Assembly (NCBI GenBank): GCA_025548565.1
Contig: JAJLPB010000001.1
Location: 124,001-188,000, forward strand
Source: Rugamonas sp. A1-17
GTDB lineage: Bacteria > Pseudomonadota > Gammaproteobacteria > Burkholderiales > Burkholderiaceae_D
Reading direction: 5' to 3'
DNA length: 64,000 bases
Part shown: piece by piece, positions 36,123 through 46,952 of the stretch
Layout of the letters: the number at the start of each line of letters is the position of its first letter
Numbering within the stretch: the stretch's first letter is position 1
Program-made: the position numbers and the translations under genes
Notes under the pieces: model-generated
Seen by the model: the letters and a program-made list of their open reading frames with translations, nothing else
Told to the model about the DNA's origin: nothing
Databases searched by the model: none

Positions 36123-37187
36123 ATGTCCCTCGTATCCATGCGTCAACTGCTGGACCACGCCGCTGAAAACGGCTATGGCATCCCTGCGTTCAACGTCAAC
36201 AATCTGGAGCAGGTGCAGGCCATCATGGCCGCCGCCGACGCCCTGAACGCCCCGGTCATCATGCAGGCCTCGGCCGGCGCCCGCAAATATGCCGGCGAAG
36301 CCTTCCTGCGCCACCTGATCGACGCCGCCGTCGAAGCCTACCCGCACATCCCGGTCGTCATGCACCAGGACCACGGCCAGTCGCCGGCGGTCTGCATGGC
36401 CGCGATCCGCTCCGGCTTCACCTCGGTGATGATGGACGGCTCGCTGGAAGCGGACGGCAAGTCGGTCGCCTCGTACGACTACAACGTCGAAGTGTCGCGC
36501 GAAGTGGTCAAGTTCTCGCACGCGATCGGCGTGACGGTTGAAGCGGAACTGGGCGTGCTCGGTTCGCTGGAAACCATGAAGGGCGACAAGGAAGACGGCC
36601 ACGGCGCCGACGGCACCATGACCCGCGAACAGCTGCTGACCGACGTGGCCCAGGCCGCCGACTTCGTGCAGCGCACCCAGTGCGATGCGCTGGCGATCGC
36701 CATCGGCACCTCGCACGGCGCCTACAAGTTCACCCGCAAGCCGACCGGCGACATCCTGGCCATCGACCGCATCAAGGAAATCCACGCGCGCATCCCGAAC
36801 ACCCACCTGGTGATGCACGGTTCGTCGTCGGTGCCGCAGGAGCTGCTGGCCATCATCCGCGAATTCGGCGGCGACATGAAGGAAACCTACGGCGTGCCGG
36901 TTGAAGAGATCCAGGAAGGCATCCGTCACGGCGTCCGCAAGATCAACATCGACACCGACATCCGCCTGGCCATGACCGCCGCCGTGCGTCAGTACATGTT
37001 CCAGAACCCATCGAAATTCGATCCACGCGACTTCCTCAAACCGGCCCGCGCCGCTGCCGAGCAGGTCGTGCGCGCTCGCTTCCAGGCCTTCGGCTGCGAA
37101 GGCCAGGCGTCCAAGATCAAGGTCATCCCGATGGAAAAAATGGCCGAGCGCTACAAGGCCGGCGAGCTGTCGCAGATTGTGAAGTAA
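36123..37187 (+). CDS. fba: Class II fructose-bisphosphate aldolase
   Basis: 354 residues from ATG 36123 with GGAG upstream. It cleaves fructose 1,6-bisphosphate to two trioses using zinc. The zinc and substrate motifs are [30 protein letters not shown] and [21 protein letters not shown] near the end binds phosphate. The stop codon lies inside a 13-base tandem repeat. Confidence 0.98.
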   Translation: MSLVSMRQLLDHAAENGYGIPAFNVNNLEQVQAIMAAADALNAPVIMQASAGARKYAGEAFLRHLIDAAVEAYPHIPVVMHQDHGQSPAVCMAAIRSGFTSVMMDGSLEADGKSVASYDYNVEVSREVVKFSHAIGVTVEAELGVLGSLETMKGDKEDGHGADGTMTREQLLTDVAQAADFVQRTQCDALAIAIGTSHGAYKFTRKPTGDILAIDRIKEIHARIPNTHLVMHGSSSVPQELLAIIREFGGDMKETYGVPVEEIQEGIRHGVRKINIDTDIRLAMTAAVRQYMFQNPSKFDPRDFLKPARAAAEQVVRARFQAFGCEGQASKIKVIPMEKMAERYKAGELSQIVK

Positions 37188-37206
37188 AATTCTGAAGTAA
37201 AATTCT
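37181..37206 (+). repeat. 13-base tandem duplication at fba stop
   Basis: GAAGTAAAATTCT occurs twice without a gap (37181-37193, 37194-37206). The first copy contains the last fba codon and stop; the second repeats both. TAAAAT in each could also act as a -10. Confidence 0.85.
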
Positions 37207-37215
37207 AGTTTGAAC

Positions 37216-37241
37216 GGACTGGTTCTCCCGGGAATCAGTCC
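37216..37241 (+). other. Hairpin in the fba-purC gap
   Basis: GGACTGGTTCT pairs with GGAATCAGTCC (two G-T pairs) around a CCCG loop. It precedes the separate terminator at 37253 and has no T-run of its own. Confidence 0.5.
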
Positions 37242-37252
37242 TAACTCTCTTG

Positions 37253-37294
37253 ACCGGCTAGCAAGGTTTTCCCTGCGCCGGTTTTCGCTTTTCT
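37253..37294 (+). terminator. Probable terminator after fba
   Basis: ACCGGC (37253-37258) pairs with GCCGGT (37277-37282), with an inner GC-rich stem, followed by a T-rich tail (TTTTCGCTTTTCT). It would end fba transcription before purC. Confidence 0.65.
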
Positions 37295-37321
37295 ATACCG
37301 CTAGTCTATCCACCTCCCGCT

Positions 37322-38215
37322 ATGAACAGCCTTTACCAGACCTCCATCAAGTCCCTGCCACTCCTCGGCCACGGCAAAGTCCGCGACAACTACGCTGTCG
37401 GCGACGACAAGATTTTGATCGTCACCACCGACCGCCTGTCGGCCTTCGACGTCGTCATGAACGAGCCGATTCCCGGCAAGGGCATGGTCCTGAACCAGAT
37501 GAGCGATTTCTGGTTCGAGAAGCTCGGCCACATCGTGCCGAACCACCTGACCGGCGTGGCGCCGGAATCCGTGGTGGCCGCCGACGAAGTCGAGCAGGTC
37601 AAGGGCCGCGCCGTGGTCGCCAAGCGCCTCAAGCCGATCATGGTCGAGGCGGTGGTGCGCGGCTACATCATCGGTTCGGGCTGGAAGGACTACCAGGACA
37701 CCGGCAGCATCTGCGGCATCAAGCTGCCAGCCGGCCTGCAACAGGCAGAGAAGCTGCCCGAGCCGCTGTTCACCCCGGCCGCCAAGGCCGACCTGGGCGA
37801 GCACGACGAGAACATCAGCTTCGCTGAAATGGAAAAGCGCATCGGCGCCGAGCTGGCCGCCAAGATGCGCGACGTCAGCATCGCCCTGTACAAGGCCGCC
37901 GCCGACTACGCCGCCACGCGCGGCATCATCATCGCCGACACCAAGTTCGAATTCGGCCTGGACGAAAACGGCGTCATGCACCTGATGGACGAAGTGCTGA
38001 CCGCCGACTCGTCGCGCTTCTGGCCCGCCGATTCCTACAAGCCAGGCATGTCGCCGCCGTCGTTCGACAAGCAGTTCGTGCGCGACTACCTGGAGACCCT
38101 GACCTGGGGCAAAACCGCACCAGCGCCGGCGCTGCCTGCCGACGTGATCGACAAGACCCAGGCCAAGTACTTCGAAGCCATCGAGCGCCTGACCGGCCAG
38201 AAGCTGAAGGCATAA
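37322..38215 (+). CDS. purC: SAICAR synthase
   Basis: 297 residues, the longer PurC form. It joins aspartate to CAIR in purine synthesis. [26 protein letters not shown] is the N-terminal nucleotide site; [17 protein letters not shown] and [14 protein letters not shown] are further signatures. purE starts 2 bases after its stop, followed directly by purK. Confidence 0.98.
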   Translation: MNSLYQTSIKSLPLLGHGKVRDNYAVGDDKILIVTTDRLSAFDVVMNEPIPGKGMVLNQMSDFWFEKLGHIVPNHLTGVAPESVVAADEVEQVKGRAVVAKRLKPIMVEAVVRGYIIGSGWKDYQDTGSICGIKLPAGLQQAEKLPEPLFTPAAKADLGEHDENISFAEMEKRIGAELAAKMRDVSIALYKAAADYAATRGIIIADTKFEFGLDENGVMHLMDEVLTADSSRFWPADSYKPGMSPPSFDKQFVRDYLETLTWGKTAPAPALPADVIDKTQAKYFEAIERLTGQKLKA

Positions 38216-38216
38216 C

Positions 38217-38717
38217 ATGGCGGATCAGAACAAGCCACTGGTCGGCGTCATCATGGGTTCGTCGTCGGACTGGGACGTGATGCAGAACGCGGTTGCCATC
38301 CTCAAGCAGTTCGGCGTGCCGTTTGAAGCGCAAGTCATTTCCGCGCACCGCATGCCGGACGAGATGTACGCCTACGCCAAGAGCGCCCGCGCGCGCGGCC
38401 TGCGCGCCATCATCGCCGGCGCCGGCGGCGCCGCCCACCTGCCTGGCATGGTGGCCGCGATGACCATCGTGCCGGTGCTGGGCGTGCCGGTGCCGTCCAA
38501 GTATCTGCGCGGCGAGGATTCGCTGCTGTCCATCGTGCAGATGCCCAAGGGCGTGCCTGTGTCGACCTTCGCCATCGGCGAAGCCGGCGCCGCCAACGCC
38601 GCGCTGACGGCGGTCGCCATGATCGCCGCCACCGACGGCGCGCTGGCCGACCGGCTGGAAGCGTTCCGCGTCTCGCAAACCGATGCCGCCAAGGCCATGA
38701 CTTTACCGCTTGAATAA
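38217..38717 (+). CDS. purE: N5-CAIR mutase
   Basis: 166 residues. It moves the carboxyl group of N5-CAIR to give [15 protein letters not shown] and [10 protein letters not shown] carry substrate contacts and the catalytic His; [11 protein letters not shown] closes the active site. It lies between purC and purK with no spacer. Confidence 0.98.
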   Translation: MADQNKPLVGVIMGSSSDWDVMQNAVAILKQFGVPFEAQVISAHRMPDEMYAYAKSARARGLRAIIAGAGGAAHLPGMVAAMTIVPVLGVPVPSKYLRGEDSLLSIVQMPKGVPVSTFAIGEAGAANAALTAVAMIAATDGALADRLEAFRVSQTDAAKAMTLPLE

Positions 38718-39920
38718 ATGAGTAAATTGTTTTCACCATTTTTGCCCGCCGCCAATCCGCCAGCCTGGCTGGGCGTGATGGGCGGCGGCCAGCTCGGCCG
38801 CATGTTCGCCCAAGCCGCGCAAAGCATGGGCTACCAGGTGGCCGTGCTGGAACCGTCCGATGATTGCCCGGCCGGCCAGGTCGCGCAGCGCCTGGTCAAC
38901 GCCGGCTACAGCGATGCCGCCGGCCTCGACGCGCTGGCCGCGCAATGCCTGGCTGTTACCACCGAATTCGAGAACGTGCCGGCCGACAGCCTGTCGCGCC
39001 TGGCGCAGCAGGTGTTTGTCGCGCCGAACGCGCATGGTGTCTCGGTGGCGCAGGACCGCATCGCCGAGAAGCGCTTCTTCGTCGATTGCGCGCCCAAGTC
39101 GGGCGTGATGCCGGCGCCGCACAAGGTGATCGCCTCGCATGCGGACATCGACGCCATCGGCAACGACCTGCTGCCGGGCATCCTGAAGACCGTGCGCATG
39201 GGTTACGACGGCAAGGGCCAGGTGCGCGTGCGCAGCCGCGAGGACGTGCGCGCCGCCTTCGACAGCATGGACGGCGTGACCTGCCTGCTGGAAAAGATGC
39301 TGCCCTTGGCCTACGAGGTCTCGGTGCTGACCGCCCGCGGCGCCGACGGCGAATCGGTGGTCTATCCGATCGCCGAGAACGTCCACCGCGACGGCATCCT
39401 GTTCACCACCACCGTGCCGGGCCCGAACGTGTCCGACGCCAGCGCCAAAAAAGCGCAGCAGGCGGCGCAAGCCATCGTGGCCGAGCTGGGTTATGTCGGC
39501 GTGCTGTGCATCGAGTTCTTCGTGCTCACCGACGGCAGCCTGGTGGTCAACGAGATGGCGCCGCGTCCGCACAACAGCGGCCACTACACGATGGATGCCT
39601 GCGTCACCAGCCAGTTCGCGCAGCAGGTGCGCGCGATGGCGCGCCTGCCGCTGGGCGACGTGCGCCAGCATTCGCCGGCCGTGATGCTCAACATCCTCGG
39701 CGACGTCTGGTTCACCGACGACACCGACGCCACGCGTGAGCCGGCGTGGGACCAGGTGCTGGCGCTGCCGGGCGCCTGCCTGCACCTGTACGGCAAGGAC
39801 GACCCGCGCCGCGCCCGCAAGATGGGCCACCTGACCTTCATCGCGCCGACGCTGGCGCAGGCGCAGCGGCAGCTCGACGCCGCTTGCGCGATCCTGGGGA
39901 TCGAGAAGGCGGCACCGTGA
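38718..39920 (+). CDS. purK: N5-carboxyaminoimidazole ribonucleotide synthase
   Basis: 400 residues, ATP-grasp fold. It carboxylates AIR with bicarbonate and ATP, feeding Pur[17 protein letters not shown] starts the N-domain; [16 protein letters not shown] is the ATP loop; [13 protein letters not shown] binds metal. It starts immediately after the purE stop. Its stop overlaps the next start (GTGA). Confidence 0.98.
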   Translation: MSKLFSPFLPAANPPAWLGVMGGGQLGRMFAQAAQSMGYQVAVLEPSDDCPAGQVAQRLVNAGYSDAAGLDALAAQCLAVTTEFENVPADSLSRLAQQVFVAPNAHGVSVAQDRIAEKRFFVDCAPKSGVMPAPHKVIASHADIDAIGNDLLPGILKTVRMGYDGKGQVRVRSREDVRAAFDSMDGVTCLLEKMLPLAYEVSVLTARGADGESVVYPIAENVHRDGILFTTTVPGPNVSDASAKKAQQAAQAIVAELGYVGVLCIEFFVLTDGSLVVNEMAPRPHNSGHYTMDACVTSQFAQQVRAMARLPLGDVRQHSPAVMLNILGDVWFTDDTDATREPAWDQVLALPGACLHLYGKDDPRRARKMGHLTFIAPTLAQAQRQLDAACAILGIEKAAP

Positions 39921-40993
39921 AGCACCAGCCCGCAACGGTAGCCGGCCCCGCCGCCATCGCGGCGGCCGCGGCGATCCTGGAGGAGGGCGGCCTGGTGGCC
40001 TTCCCTACCGAGACCGTCTACGGCCTGGGCGCGGACGCCGAGAACCCGGCCGCCGTGGCCCGCATCTACCAAGCCAAGGGCCGGCCCAACGACCATCCGG
40101 TCATCGTGCACGTCGCCCCCGGCGCCGACCTGGACTACTGGGTCACCGACATCCCGCAGGAGGCGCGCCAGCTGGTGGCGGCCTTCTGGCCGGGACCGCT
40201 CACATTGATTTTGAAACGCGCCAGCCACATTCCCGACGCCGTCTCCGGCGGCCAGGACACGGTCGGCATCCGCTGCCCGTCGCATCCGGTGGCGGTGGCC
40301 TTGCTGAGCGCCTTCAAGGGCGGCAAGGGCGGGGTGGCGGCGCCGTCCGCCAACAAGTTCGGCAACGTCAGCCCGACCACCGCCCAGCACGTGCGCGACG
40401 AGTTCGGCCTGGACGCGCATGACGACGGCGCCACCGACGGCGAAGCCTGCAGCGGCGCGCTGCTGAGCACCGTGCTCGAAGGCGGCGCCAGCCAGGTCGG
40501 CATCGAATCGACCATCGTCGACCTGTCGCGCCTGGCCACGCACGGCCCGGTGCTGCTGCGTCCCGGCCACATCAGCGCGCGCCAGATCGCCGACGTGATC
40601 GGCGCCATGCCGGCCGCGCCGGACCAGGCCGCGCCGCGCGCTTCCGGCACGCTGGAATCGCACTACGCGCCACGCACCCCGGTGACCATGCTGGAGCAGG
40701 CCGAACTGACCGCCGCGCTGGCGCAGTTGCAGGCGCGCGGCGTCAAGGTGGCGGTGATCAGCCACGCCTTGCCGGCGTTGCCGGGCGAGGTGCCGCAACA
40801 AAGGTTGCCGGCCGATCCGGCCGGCTACGCCTACGGCCTGTACGCCGCGCTGCGCGACATGGACCAGACCGGCTCCGGCCTGATCCTGGTGGAGACCCCG
40901 CCGCAGGGCGCGGAATGGCTCGGTGTCAACGACCGCCTGCGCCGCGCGGTGTTCGGCTCGGCCGGCGCGATCGCCGCGCTGCTGAAAAAATAG
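39917..40993 (+). CDS. Sua5/TsaC-type threonylcarbamoyl-AMP synthase
   Basis: 358 residues from GTG 39917, sharing GTGA with purK. The YrdC domain (about 10-205) has [40 protein letters not shown] and [14 protein letters not shown] linker and a C-terminal Sua5 domain (from about 240) follow. It makes the threonylcarbamoyl-AMP needed for t6A in tRNAs reading ANN codons. The position as last gene of the pur run suggests co-transcription. Confidence 0.93.
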   Translation: MKHQPATVAGPAAIAAAAAILEEGGLVAFPTETVYGLGADAENPAAVARIYQAKGRPNDHPVIVHVAPGADLDYWVTDIPQEARQLVAAFWPGPLTLILKRASHIPDAVSGGQDTVGIRCPSHPVAVALLSAFKGGKGGVAAPSANKFGNVSPTTAQHVRDEFGLDAHDDGATDGEACSGALLSTVLEGGASQVGIESTIVDLSRLATHGPVLLRPGHISARQIADVIGAMPAAPDQAAPRASGTLESHYAPRTPVTMLEQAELTAALAQLQARGVKVAVISHALPALPGEVPQQRLPADPAGYAYGLYAALRDMDQTGSGLILVETPPQGAEWLGVNDRLRRAVFGSAGAIAALLKK

Positions 40994-41136
40994 GCGGTGC
41001 GGCATCGCAACAGACTGATGCGATGAGATTGCTTATCTGCTAAGATGAAGTGTTGCCGACCGCCATAACCGTTCGGCCACCTTGACCTTCCAGCAGAGGC
41101 CGCCTTGGCGCCCTGCACCTTTTTCAGGGATGCGCT

Positions 41137-42678
41137 ATGCACAACGCCGCTCGTTACTCATTGATTTCCCTTGCCGTCCTGCTGGCCTCCTGCGGCGGTG
41201 GCGGCGGTTCCTCCGGCGACCATACCGGTGGCGACGTGGTGGTCGTGCCGCCGGTGCAGTTGCGCGGCGTGCCGATCGGCGGCGCCACGCTGGTGCCGGC
41301 CATGACGGTGGGCGGCGCCACCGTCAACACCGTCGAGCCGGCCGTCATGCAGCAACTGGTGGAGTCCGCCGTCACCCTCGGCACCGTCGTCACCGGCACG
41401 CCGGCCTGCGCCGTGACCACCTACACGCTCAAGTACCACACCGTCGATTCGCTGGCGGCCGACACCGACGCCAGCACCGCCATCATGGTGCCGTCCGGCA
41501 GCAACGCGGCCTGCCAGGGCGGCCGCCCGGTGATGCTGTACGCACACGGCACCTCGGCGCTCAAGACCACCGACATGGCCAACCTGTCCGCCACCGAGGC
41601 GCGGCTGGTGGCGGCCATGTACGCGGCCCAGGGCTACATCGTGGTGGCGCCGAACTACGCCGGCTACGCCGGTTCCTCGCTGGCCTACCACGCCTACCTC
41701 GACGCCGGCCAGCAGGCCGACGACATGGTCGACGCCCTGCGCGCCGCCCGCAGCGTGTTCGCCGCCATCGGCGCGGGCCCGTCCAAGCGGTTGATGGTGA
41801 GTGGTTACTCTCAAGGCGGCTTCGTGGCGCTGGCCACCCAGCGGGCGATGCAGACCAAATATGCGGCGGAGTTCACGGTCACGGCGGCGGCGCCGATGTC
41901 CGGCCCGTACGCCTTGCTGCAGTTCGGCGACGCCATCTTCAACGGCGCGCCGACGGTCGGTTCCAGCGGCTTCATGCCGATGCTGATCAACGCCGGCCAG
42001 CGCGCCGGCGCCGGCATCTACGCCGGCCTGGGCGACGTCTACGAAGCCAAGTACGCCACCGGCATCGACACGCTGCTGCCGGGCACGCAAAGCCTGGGCG
42101 CGCTGGTGAGCGCCGGCAAGCTGCCCGACGACGTGCTGTTCGCCCAGGATTCGCTGCCGCAGGCCGCCGGCTACGCGTCCTACTTCGGCGCCGACCACCT
42201 GCTCAAGACCAGCTACCGCAACACCTACCTGGCCGACCTCAAGGACCACCCCTGCAATCTCAGCGACAGCGCGCCGCTGGCCTGCGCGCCGGTCCAGCCG
42301 CTGCGCAAATGGCTGCAGAAGAACGACTTGCGCACTTACACGCCGAGCGCGCCGCTGTTCCTGTGCGGCGGCAACCTGGATCCGGTGGTGCCGTTTTCCA
42401 ACACCGACGCCGCCAGCGCGTATTTCCGTGCGCAGTCCATGGCGCCGGGCCTGCTGACGGTGCTGGACCTGGACGATTCGTCGCTGTTGGGTTCCTACCG
42501 CAACACCCGCGTGGAATTCGCGCTGGCCAAGCAGACCTTGCGCCTGACCGTGCTGCACAACACCGGTTCAGGAGGGGAGGCCGACAAGGCGGTCAGGGAC
42601 GCCTATCACGCCGGCCTGGTGGCGCCGTTCTGCCTGCGCGAAGCACGCAACTTTTTCGATTCTGCACCATCGAGGTGA
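41137..42678 (+). CDS. Secreted lipoprotein alpha/beta hydrolase (lipase-like)
   Basis: 513 residues. A lipobox (LLASC, C19-C20 region) followed by GGGGGSSG predicts a lipid anchor. The hydrolase fold shows RPVMLYAHGTSAL, YIVVAPNYAGYAGS and GYSQGG (nucleophile Ser). GGNLDPVVPFSN probably carries the Asp. Cys residues in the mature part suggest disulfides. It resembles bacterial secretory lipases; substrate is unknown. A 143-base gap with a promoter precedes it. Confidence 0.85.
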   Translation: MHNAARYSLISLAVLLASCGGGGGSSGDHTGGDVVVVPPVQLRGVPIGGATLVPAMTVGGATVNTVEPAVMQQLVESAVTLGTVVTGTPACAVTTYTLKYHTVDSLAADTDASTAIMVPSGSNAACQGGRPVMLYAHGTSALKTTDMANLSATEARLVAAMYAAQGYIVVAPNYAGYAGSSLAYHAYLDAGQQADDMVDALRAARSVFAAIGAGPSKRLMVSGYSQGGFVALATQRAMQTKYAAEFTVTAAAPMSGPYALLQFGDAIFNGAPTVGSSGFMPMLINAGQRAGAGIYAGLGDVYEAKYATGIDTLLPGTQSLGALVSAGKLPDDVLFAQDSLPQAAGYASYFGADHLLKTSYRNTYLADLKDHPCNLSDSAPLACAPVQPLRKWLQKNDLRTYTPSAPLFLCGGNLDPVVPFSNTDAASAYFRAQSMAPGLLTVLDLDDSSLLGSYRNTRVEFALAKQTLRLTVLHNTGSGGEADKAVRDAYHAGLVAPFCLREARNFFDSAPSR

Positions 42679-42859
42679 GAACCCTTTGATGTAGATTAAC
42701 TCCTAAGAAAATACGGCCGAGCAAACGTTCTTTTTTGCCACAAACTTGTACGATTTCTTGTGCTTCCCTATACAGCCGCGAATAACGCTGGCATATTAGT
42801 TGGGTTGCGAATAGCACGGCCGTTCGTAGTATATAAATAAAAATTTCTTAGGAGACAAC

Positions 42860-44236
42860 ATGCGTCATACCAAATTTGCACTTGCTGCAATGACCCTGGC
42901 CGTCCTCGCGGGTTGCGGCGGAACCGATCCCAAACCTGGCGATCAAACCCTCAAAGTCAAATACAGCAGCCAGGTATCGTTTGGCGACAGCCTGTCCGAC
43001 GTCGGCTCCTACGCCGTCGGCACGGTGGCCCTGCTCAAGGGCGGCAAATTTACCATCAACGGCGACAACACTGCGGTCGCGTCCACGCTGACCGGCAAGA
43101 ACTGGACCGAACTGGTCGCCGCCCAGCTGGGCGTGGCCGCCCCGTGCGCGGCCGTGACCGGCCTCGACGGCGACGCCACCAAAGGCTTCTCGGTGCCGCA
43201 AGTGGCCCATGCCGGCTGCTACGGCTACGCCCAGGGCGGTTCGCGCGTGACCAACCCGGTCGGCCCAGGCAACAAGTTGACCGGCAGCCCGCTGGGCGCG
43301 CTGACCATCCCGGTGGCGACCCAGATCGCCAACCACCTGAAAGCCGTCGGCGGCAAGTTCAAGGGCGATGAAATGGTGTTCGTCATGGCCGGCGGTAACG
43401 ACGCGCTGTTCCTGCTCACCAAGCTGGGCGACGACGCCACGGCTGCGGGCACCGCCGCCGGCGGCGCCGCCTACGTGACCAGCCTGGTCGGCCAACTGGC
43501 CGCCGGCGCCACCGATCCAGCCAGCGCCGCCGCCGCCATCGGCCTGGCCGCGCAGACCGAAGCGGCCAAGCCTGGCAGCACCCAGACCTCGATCACGCTG
43601 GCGGCGGTTGGCGCCGCCGCCATCCAGCCGGGTAATTCGGCCGTGGCATCGCAGGCTGTCTGGGGGCCGATGACCGTCAAGGCCGGCGCGGACGCCACCG
43701 CCGCCGGCGCCAAGGCCGGCGCCGATTATGCCGCCGCCCATGGCCCCGAACTGGTCGCCGCCATGGCCACCGCCGGTACCGAGCTGGTCAACCTGGTCAA
43801 GACGCAGATCGTCGCCAACGGCGCCAACTACGTCACCGTCAACAACTTGCCGGACGTGGCCACCACGCCGAAGGGCCGCAGCCTGCCGGCATCGACCCAG
43901 GCGCTGATCAACGCCATGGTGAGCGCCTTCAACGGCGCGCTGTCCACCGGGCTGGCGTCGGAGTCCAAGGTGCTGATCGTCGACGTGTTCGCCGTCAGCC
44001 ACGACCAGGCCACCAACCCCGGCCCCTACGGCCTGACCAATGTGGCGGAGACCGCTTGCGACCTGAGCACGGCCAAGAATCCGCTGGCCAGTTCGCTGGT
44101 GTGCAACGCCGGCAACCTCAAGTCGGGCGACGTCAGCCACTGGTCCTTCGCCGACGACGTCCATCCGACGCCGTTCAACAACCTGCTGCTGGCGCGTTAC
44201 GTGGCCGAGAAGCTGGTGGTCAAGGGCTGGCTGTAA
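42860..44236 (+). CDS. SGNH/GDSL-type lipoprotein esterase
   Basis: 458 residues with a lipobox (VLAGC). SGNH blocks are present: FGDSLSDVGSY (nucleophile Ser), a Gly in the QGGSR area, GGND (block III Asn) and DDVHPTPFNN (Asp and His). The centre (about 190-300) is an Ala/Gly-rich insertion rare in compact members. It is probably an outer-membrane-linked esterase. GGAGAC precedes the start. The upstream 181-base gap is AT-rich and suits a promoter. Confidence 0.9.
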   Translation: MRHTKFALAAMTLAVLAGCGGTDPKPGDQTLKVKYSSQVSFGDSLSDVGSYAVGTVALLKGGKFTINGDNTAVASTLTGKNWTELVAAQLGVAAPCAAVTGLDGDATKGFSVPQVAHAGCYGYAQGGSRVTNPVGPGNKLTGSPLGALTIPVATQIANHLKAVGGKFKGDEMVFVMAGGNDALFLLTKLGDDATAAGTAAGGAAYVTSLVGQLAAGATDPASAAAAIGLAAQTEAAKPGSTQTSITLAAVGAAAIQPGNSAVASQAVWGPMTVKAGADATAAGAKAGADYAAAHGPELVAAMATAGTELVNLVKTQIVANGANYVTVNNLPDVATTPKGRSLPASTQALINAMVSAFNGALSTGLASESKVLIVDVFAVSHDQATNPGPYGLTNVAETACDLSTAKNPLASSLVCNAGNLKSGDVSHWSFADDVHPTPFNNLLLARYVAEKLVVKGWL

Positions 44237-44249
44237 TTCAGTCGTCGCA

Positions 44250-44280
44250 GGCGGCCGCCGCCCACGGGCGGGCGGCCGCC
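44250..44280 (+). other. GC-rich hairpin between esterase and ompW genes
   Basis: GGCGGCCGCCGCCC pairs with the 15-base GGGCGGGCGGCCGCC arm, with one bulged G. There is no T-run, so it may shape mRNA ends rather than terminate. Confidence 0.55.
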
Positions 44281-44311
44281 GGACTCACAACATAAAACAT
44301 CAGGAGACGAT

Positions 44312-44992
44312 ATGAAGAACACGGTAAAACTGCTGGCGCTGGCCGCCGCATTGACGGTGGCCTCGGCCGCATCGGCGCAACAAAGCGCCGGCACCTGGCT
44401 GGGCACGCTGGGTATCAACAAGATCACGCCCAAGGTCGATTCGGGCGACGTCTCGGCGCCCGCGCTGCCGGGCACCAAGGCCGACGTCGGCTCGGACACC
44501 AAGCCGCGCTTCGCGATCGCCTACATGGTGACCGACAATGTCGCCGCCGAACTGGACCTGGGCCTGCCGTACAAGCACGACCTGATCGGCTCGGGCGCCA
44601 TCCAGGGCACGGGCAAGGTGGGCACCTCGGAAGTGCTGCCGCCGACCGCCTTCGTGCAGTACCGCTTCCTGCCGGCCAACTCGAAGTTCCGTCCGTACGT
44701 GGGCCTGGGCCTGACCTACGCGATGTTCCAGAAGGAGACCGGCTCGGCCCAGCTGACCGCGCTGCTCAACACCGGCGGTCCCGGCACCACCTTCAAGCTG
44801 GACGACAAGTGGGCCATGAGCTACCAGATCGGCGGCACCATGAAGATCAACGAGAAATGGTTCATCGACGCCACCGTCATCAAGACCAAGCTCAAGACCG
44901 TGGTGCACTTCTCGACCGGCCAGGTGCAGGACGTGCGGCTCGATCCGCTGGCCGTCAGCGTCAGCGTCGGCTACAACTTCAAGGGCTTCTAA
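44312..44992 (+). CDS. ompW: OmpW-family outer-membrane protein
   Basis: 226 residues with a signal peptide (cleavage after ASA-QQ). OmpW forms an 8-stranded barrel with a hydrophobic channel. Typical segments are PRFAIAYMVTDNVAAEL, PPTAFVQYRFLP, RPYVGLGLTYAMF and the terminal SVGYNFKGF with aromatic end. GGAGACGAT precedes the start. A terminator follows at 45005. Confidence 0.93.
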   Translation: MKNTVKLLALAAALTVASAASAQQSAGTWLGTLGINKITPKVDSGDVSAPALPGTKADVGSDTKPRFAIAYMVTDNVAAELDLGLPYKHDLIGSGAIQGTGKVGTSEVLPPTAFVQYRFLPANSKFRPYVGLGLTYAMFQKETGSAQLTALLNTGGPGTTFKLDDKWAMSYQIGGTMKINEKWFIDATVIKTKLKTVVHFSTGQVQDVRLDPLAVSVSVGYNFKGF

Positions 44993-45004
44993 AAGCTTGA
45001 GACG

Positions 45005-45044
45005 AAAAAAAACCGCCGAGGCCAAAAGCCCTGCGGTTTTTTTT
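45005..45044. terminator. Bidirectional terminator between ompW and gcdH
   Basis: AACCGC (45011-45016) pairs with GCGGTT (45033-45038); eight A precede and eight T follow. It can serve both convergent genes. Confidence 0.9.
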
Positions 45045-45057
45045 ACGCCTGCAGCGA

Positions 45058-46242
45058 TTACTGGAAGGCCTGGATGCCGGTCTGGGCGCGGCCCAGGATC
45101 AGCGCGTGGATGTCGTGCGTGCCCTCGTAGGTGTTGACCACCTCCAGGTTGACCATGTGGCGGATGATGCCGAACTCGTCCGAGATGCCGTTACCACCCA
45201 ACATGTCGCGCGCGACGCGGGCGATGTCCAGCGACTTGCCGCAGGAGTTACGCTTCATCATCGAGGTGATTTCCACCGCGGCCGTGCCGGCGTCCTTCAT
45301 GCGGCCCAGCTGCAGGCAGCCTTGCAGGCCCAGCGTGATCTCGGTCTGCATGTCGGCCAGCTTCTTCTGCACCAGCTGGTTGGCGGCCAGCGGACGGCCG
45401 AACTGGTGGCGGTCCAGCACGTACTGACGCGCGGTGTGCCAGCAGGCCTCGGCCGCGCCCAGCGCGCCCCAGGCGATGCCGTAGCGCGCCGAGTTCAGGC
45501 AGGTGAACGGACCCTTCAGGCCGCGCACGTCCGGGAAGGCGTTCTCTTCAGGGCAGAACACATTGTCCATCACGATCTCGCCCGTGACCGAGGCGCGCAG
45601 GCCGAACTTGCCGTGGATGGCGGGGGCGCTCAGGCCGGCCATGCCTTTTTCCAGCACGAAGCCGCGGATCGCGCCCTCGTCGTCCTTGGCCCAGACCACG
45701 AACACGTCGGCCACCGGCGAGTTGGTGATCCACATCTTGGCGCCGGTCAGCGCGTAGCCGCCCGGCACCTTCTTGGCGCGGGTGATCATCGAGCCCGGGT
45801 CGGAGCCGTGGTTGGGTTCGGTCAGGCCGAAGCAGCCGATCCACTCGCCGGTGGCCAGCTTGGGCAGGTACTTCTGTTTCTGCGCCTCGGTGCCGAACTC
45901 GTAGATCGGCACCATCACCAGCGACGACTGCACGCTCATCATCGAGCGGTAGCCGGAGTCGACGCGCTCGACTTCGCGCGCGATCAGGCCGTAGGCCACG
46001 TAGTTCAGGCCGGGACCGCCGTACTGTTCCGGAATGGTCGGGCCCAGCAGGCCCAGTTCGCCCATCTCGCGGAAGATCGAGGTGTCCATCTTCTCGTGGC
46101 GGAACGCCTCCAGGATGCGCGGCGCCAGCTTGTCCTGGCAATACGCGGCGGCGGCGTCGCGCACCATGCGTTCGTCGTCGGTCAGTTGCTGGTCCAGCAG
46201 CAGGGGATCGTCCCAGTGGAATTGCGCGCGGGCTTGGCTCAT
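45058..46242 (-). CDS. gcdH: Glutaryl-CoA dehydrogenase
   Basis: 394 residues from ATG 46242. This FAD enzyme oxidises and decarboxylates glutaryl-CoA to crotonyl-CoA in lysine and tryptophan breakdown. [15 protein letters not shown] and [15 protein letters not shown] bind flavin; the catalytic base is the Glu in [53 protein letters not shown] is typical of this subfamily. A longer ORF to 46368 lacks homologous sequence. Confidence 0.96.
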   Translation of the reverse strand: MSQARAQFHWDDPLLLDQQLTDDERMVRDAAAAYCQDKLAPRILEAFRHEKMDTSIFREMGELGLLGPTIPEQYGGPGLNYVAYGLIAREVERVDSGYRSMMSVQSSLVMVPIYEFGTEAQKQKYLPKLATGEWIGCFGLTEPNHGSDPGSMITRAKKVPGGYALTGAKMWITNSPVADVFVVWAKDDEGAIRGFVLEKGMAGLSAPAIHGKFGLRASVTGEIVMDNVFCPEENAFPDVRGLKGPFTCLNSARYGIAWGALGAAEACWHTARQYVLDRHQFGRPLAANQLVQKKLADMQTEITLGLQGCLQLGRMKDAGTAAVEITSMMKRNSCGKSLDIARVARDMLGGNGISDEFGIIRHMVNLEVVNTYEGTHDIHALILGRAQTGIQAFQ

Positions 46243-46339
46243 GTGTGGTCTCTCATTATGAAAATGTGGGAAGTCTGCCCGGCATTCTATGCCGCGGCCG
46301 TCGTCACGGCTTTTCAAATGGCGACACCAATTTCCGTTT

Positions 46340-46843
46340 TTAGCCCAGGCCGCCGAACTGGCCGCCATGGAAAATCAGCGGCGGCGACGGCGAGAACTCG
46401 CACAGTTCGACCTCGCCGACGAAAATCACGTGGTCGCCCTCGGGGTAGCGGCTGCGGTTGTGGCATTCGAACCAGGCCGAGGCGCCCTTGAGGATGGGCT
46501 GGCCGGTGCGCGACAACTCGTATTCGGTGTTGAGCCACGGATCGATGCCGCGCGTGGCGAACTGCTTGGCCAGGTGCGCCTGCCCGGCCGACAGCACATT
46601 GATGACGTAGTGCGAATTGCCGGTGAAGATGGGCATGCTGTTGGCCGTGGTGGCCAGGCTCCACAGCACCAGCGGCGGATCAAGCGACACCGAATTGAAG
46701 GAACTGGCCGTCAGGCCACGGAAGCTGCCGTCCGCCAGCCGGGTGGTGATGACGGTGACGCCGGTGGCGAACTGGCCCAGCGCCTGGCGGAAATGGCTGG
46801 TGTCGAAAGGGCGCTGGTCGGCGCGTGGGGAGCGAGTGTGCAT
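46340..46843 (-). CDS. Flavin reductase family protein
   Basis: 167 residues. The FMN-binding split-barrel shows [39 protein letters not shown] and [31 protein letters not shown] completes the signature. Such proteins supply reduced flavin to two-component monooxygenases or act as NADH:FMN reductases. No oxygenase is adjacent. It is divergent from msrA. Confidence 0.92.
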   Translation of the reverse strand: MHTRSPRADQRPFDTSHFRQALGQFATGVTVITTRLADGSFRGLTASSFNSVSLDPPLVLWSLATTANSMPIFTGNSHYVINVLSAGQAHLAKQFATRGIDPWLNTEYELSRTGQPILKGASAWFECHNRSRYPEGDHVIFVGEVELCEFSPSPPLIFHGGQFGGLG

Positions 46844-46952
46844 GGTGGGCCTGTGAACTTTCAGTCATTATGCCAAAGTTTACCGCGCCATAGCGGATTG
46901 CCCTGGTTTGCGTTACAGTGACCCCATAGGCATTCTTCTACGCGGGGGAATC

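Noticed and set aside
34581..36929. 782-codon minus-strand frame opposite pyk and fba
   Set aside because: It spans two unrelated plus-strand genes with clear homology and has no protein-like motif.
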